Below are positions 63,875 through 64,000 of a stretch of DNA of 64,000 nt, in pieces (positions within the stretch are counted from its first letter, which is position 1; each line of letters starts with the position of its first letter). Source of the stretch: JAHEJE01 sp965216335. Its GTDB lineage: Bacteria > Pseudomonadota > Alphaproteobacteria > Rhizobiales > Aestuariivirgaceae. A program made the translations under genes and the position numbers. The DNA is taken from positions 3,658,001-3,722,000 of the forward strand of contig OZ244154.1 in the NCBI GenBank assembly GCA_965216335.1. Reading direction: 5' to 3'. The notes under the pieces were generated by a model that was given only the letters and a program-made list of their open reading frames with translations, did not search any database and had not been told where the DNA came from.

Positions 63875-64000
63875 ATGCCCGAGCTTCTCATCGAACTGTT
63901 CTCCGAGGAAATCCCTGCGCGCATGCAGCGCCGGGCGGCTGACGACCTGCGCAAGCTGGTCTGCGATGGACTGAAAGAAGCGGGGCTTGAGTTCAGCGAA
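63875..64000 (+). CDS. glyS: Glycyl-tRNA synthetase beta subunit, 5' end only
   Basis: Only the first 42 codons lie inside the window. They read MPELLIELFSEEIPARMQRR and continue with ADDLRKLVCDGLKEAGLEFSE, the characteristic GlyS N-terminus. The gene is in the order glyQ-CDGSH-glyS and is cut by the right edge, so nothing can be said of the rest. Confidence 0.93.
   Translation, partial: MPELLIELFSEEIPARMQRRAADDLRKLVCDGLKEAGLEFSE

Overview
This is a GC-rich, densely packed chromosomal window from an alphaproteobacterium, most likely order Hyphomicrobiales (Rhizobiales). The evidence is the short-form HisG with HisZ beside HisS, the aa3 oxidase cluster coxB-coxA-ctaB-small CoxF-like gene-ctaG-coxC-DUF983-SURF1 running into thrC and an M16 peptidase, an IalB-type secreted protein, DUF4170 and DUF1127 proteins, a plant/alphaproteobacterial-type glutamate-cysteine ligase, and a groESL operon with CIRCE and an RpoH-type promoter. 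I see no rRNA, tRNA, CRISPR array, insertion sequence, prophage or plasmid marker. Almost everything is core metabolism.

Layout. 1-9.2 kb: a SUV3/MgpS-like helicase running off the left edge, rpmB, then hisS, a palindrome-filled spacer, hisZ-hisG and an unrecognised envelope protein. 9.5-15.6 kb: groESL with its terminator, CIRCE and heat-shock promoter, a degenerate EAL protein, a HAD phosphatase, a MaoC hydratase and ribF. 15.5-24.7 kb: DUF4170, a CysQ-like phosphatase, pmbA and ubiA on the minus strand, rsmE, gshA and a Nudix hydrolase on the plus strand, an FrhB-like iron-sulfur protein, and a LysR regulator divergent from a DUF1127 gene. 24.7-31.7 kb: two DUF937-type proteins, a MATE exporter and a large PAS-GGDEF-EAL membrane protein with a long charged tail. 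31.8-43.2 kb: a long minus-strand run carrying the cytochrome c oxidase and assembly genes followed by M32 peptidase, thrC, M16 peptidase and a GNAT. 43.6-50.1 kb: IalB, tldD, a HAD hydrolase, YqgE, a DsbD-N-like protein, a peroxiredoxin, rnhA and ispH. 50.2-55.1 kb: a tandem glycine riboswitch controlling gcvT-gcvH-gcvP, closed by a strong terminator. 55.2-64 kb: a small membrane ORF, ispE, a TPR lipoprotein-like or secreted protein, a cationic secreted protein, a polyprenyl diphosphate synthase, DUF2007, trmN6, an S49 peptidase, a small membrane protein, and glyQ-CDGSH-glyS (cut by the right edge).

Functional links. Isoprenoid and quinone supply (ispH, ispE, polyprenyl synthase, ubiA) and haem farnesylation (ctaB) serve the same respiratory chain that the cox cluster builds. 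Both halves of the TldD/PmbA (TldE) protease are present, about 26 kb apart. Glycine metabolism (the riboswitch-controlled cleavage system) and glycyl-tRNA synthetase share the right third.

The least explained signal is an ungapped duplicated non-coding element of about 84 nt (44287-44370 and 55186-55269, about 76% identical). One copy precedes tldD and the other precedes a 41-residue membrane ORF. Its downstream hairpin keeps its pairing through compensatory changes, so it is a candidate structured RNA leader or regulatory element. Other points worth a second look are an AT-richer, rare-codon segment inside hisS that matches its insertion domain, a six-palindrome spacer in the his region, an ispH-rnhA pair lacking the thrB usually found between them in relatives, and a double-CDGSH iron-sulfur protein translationally coupled to glyQ.
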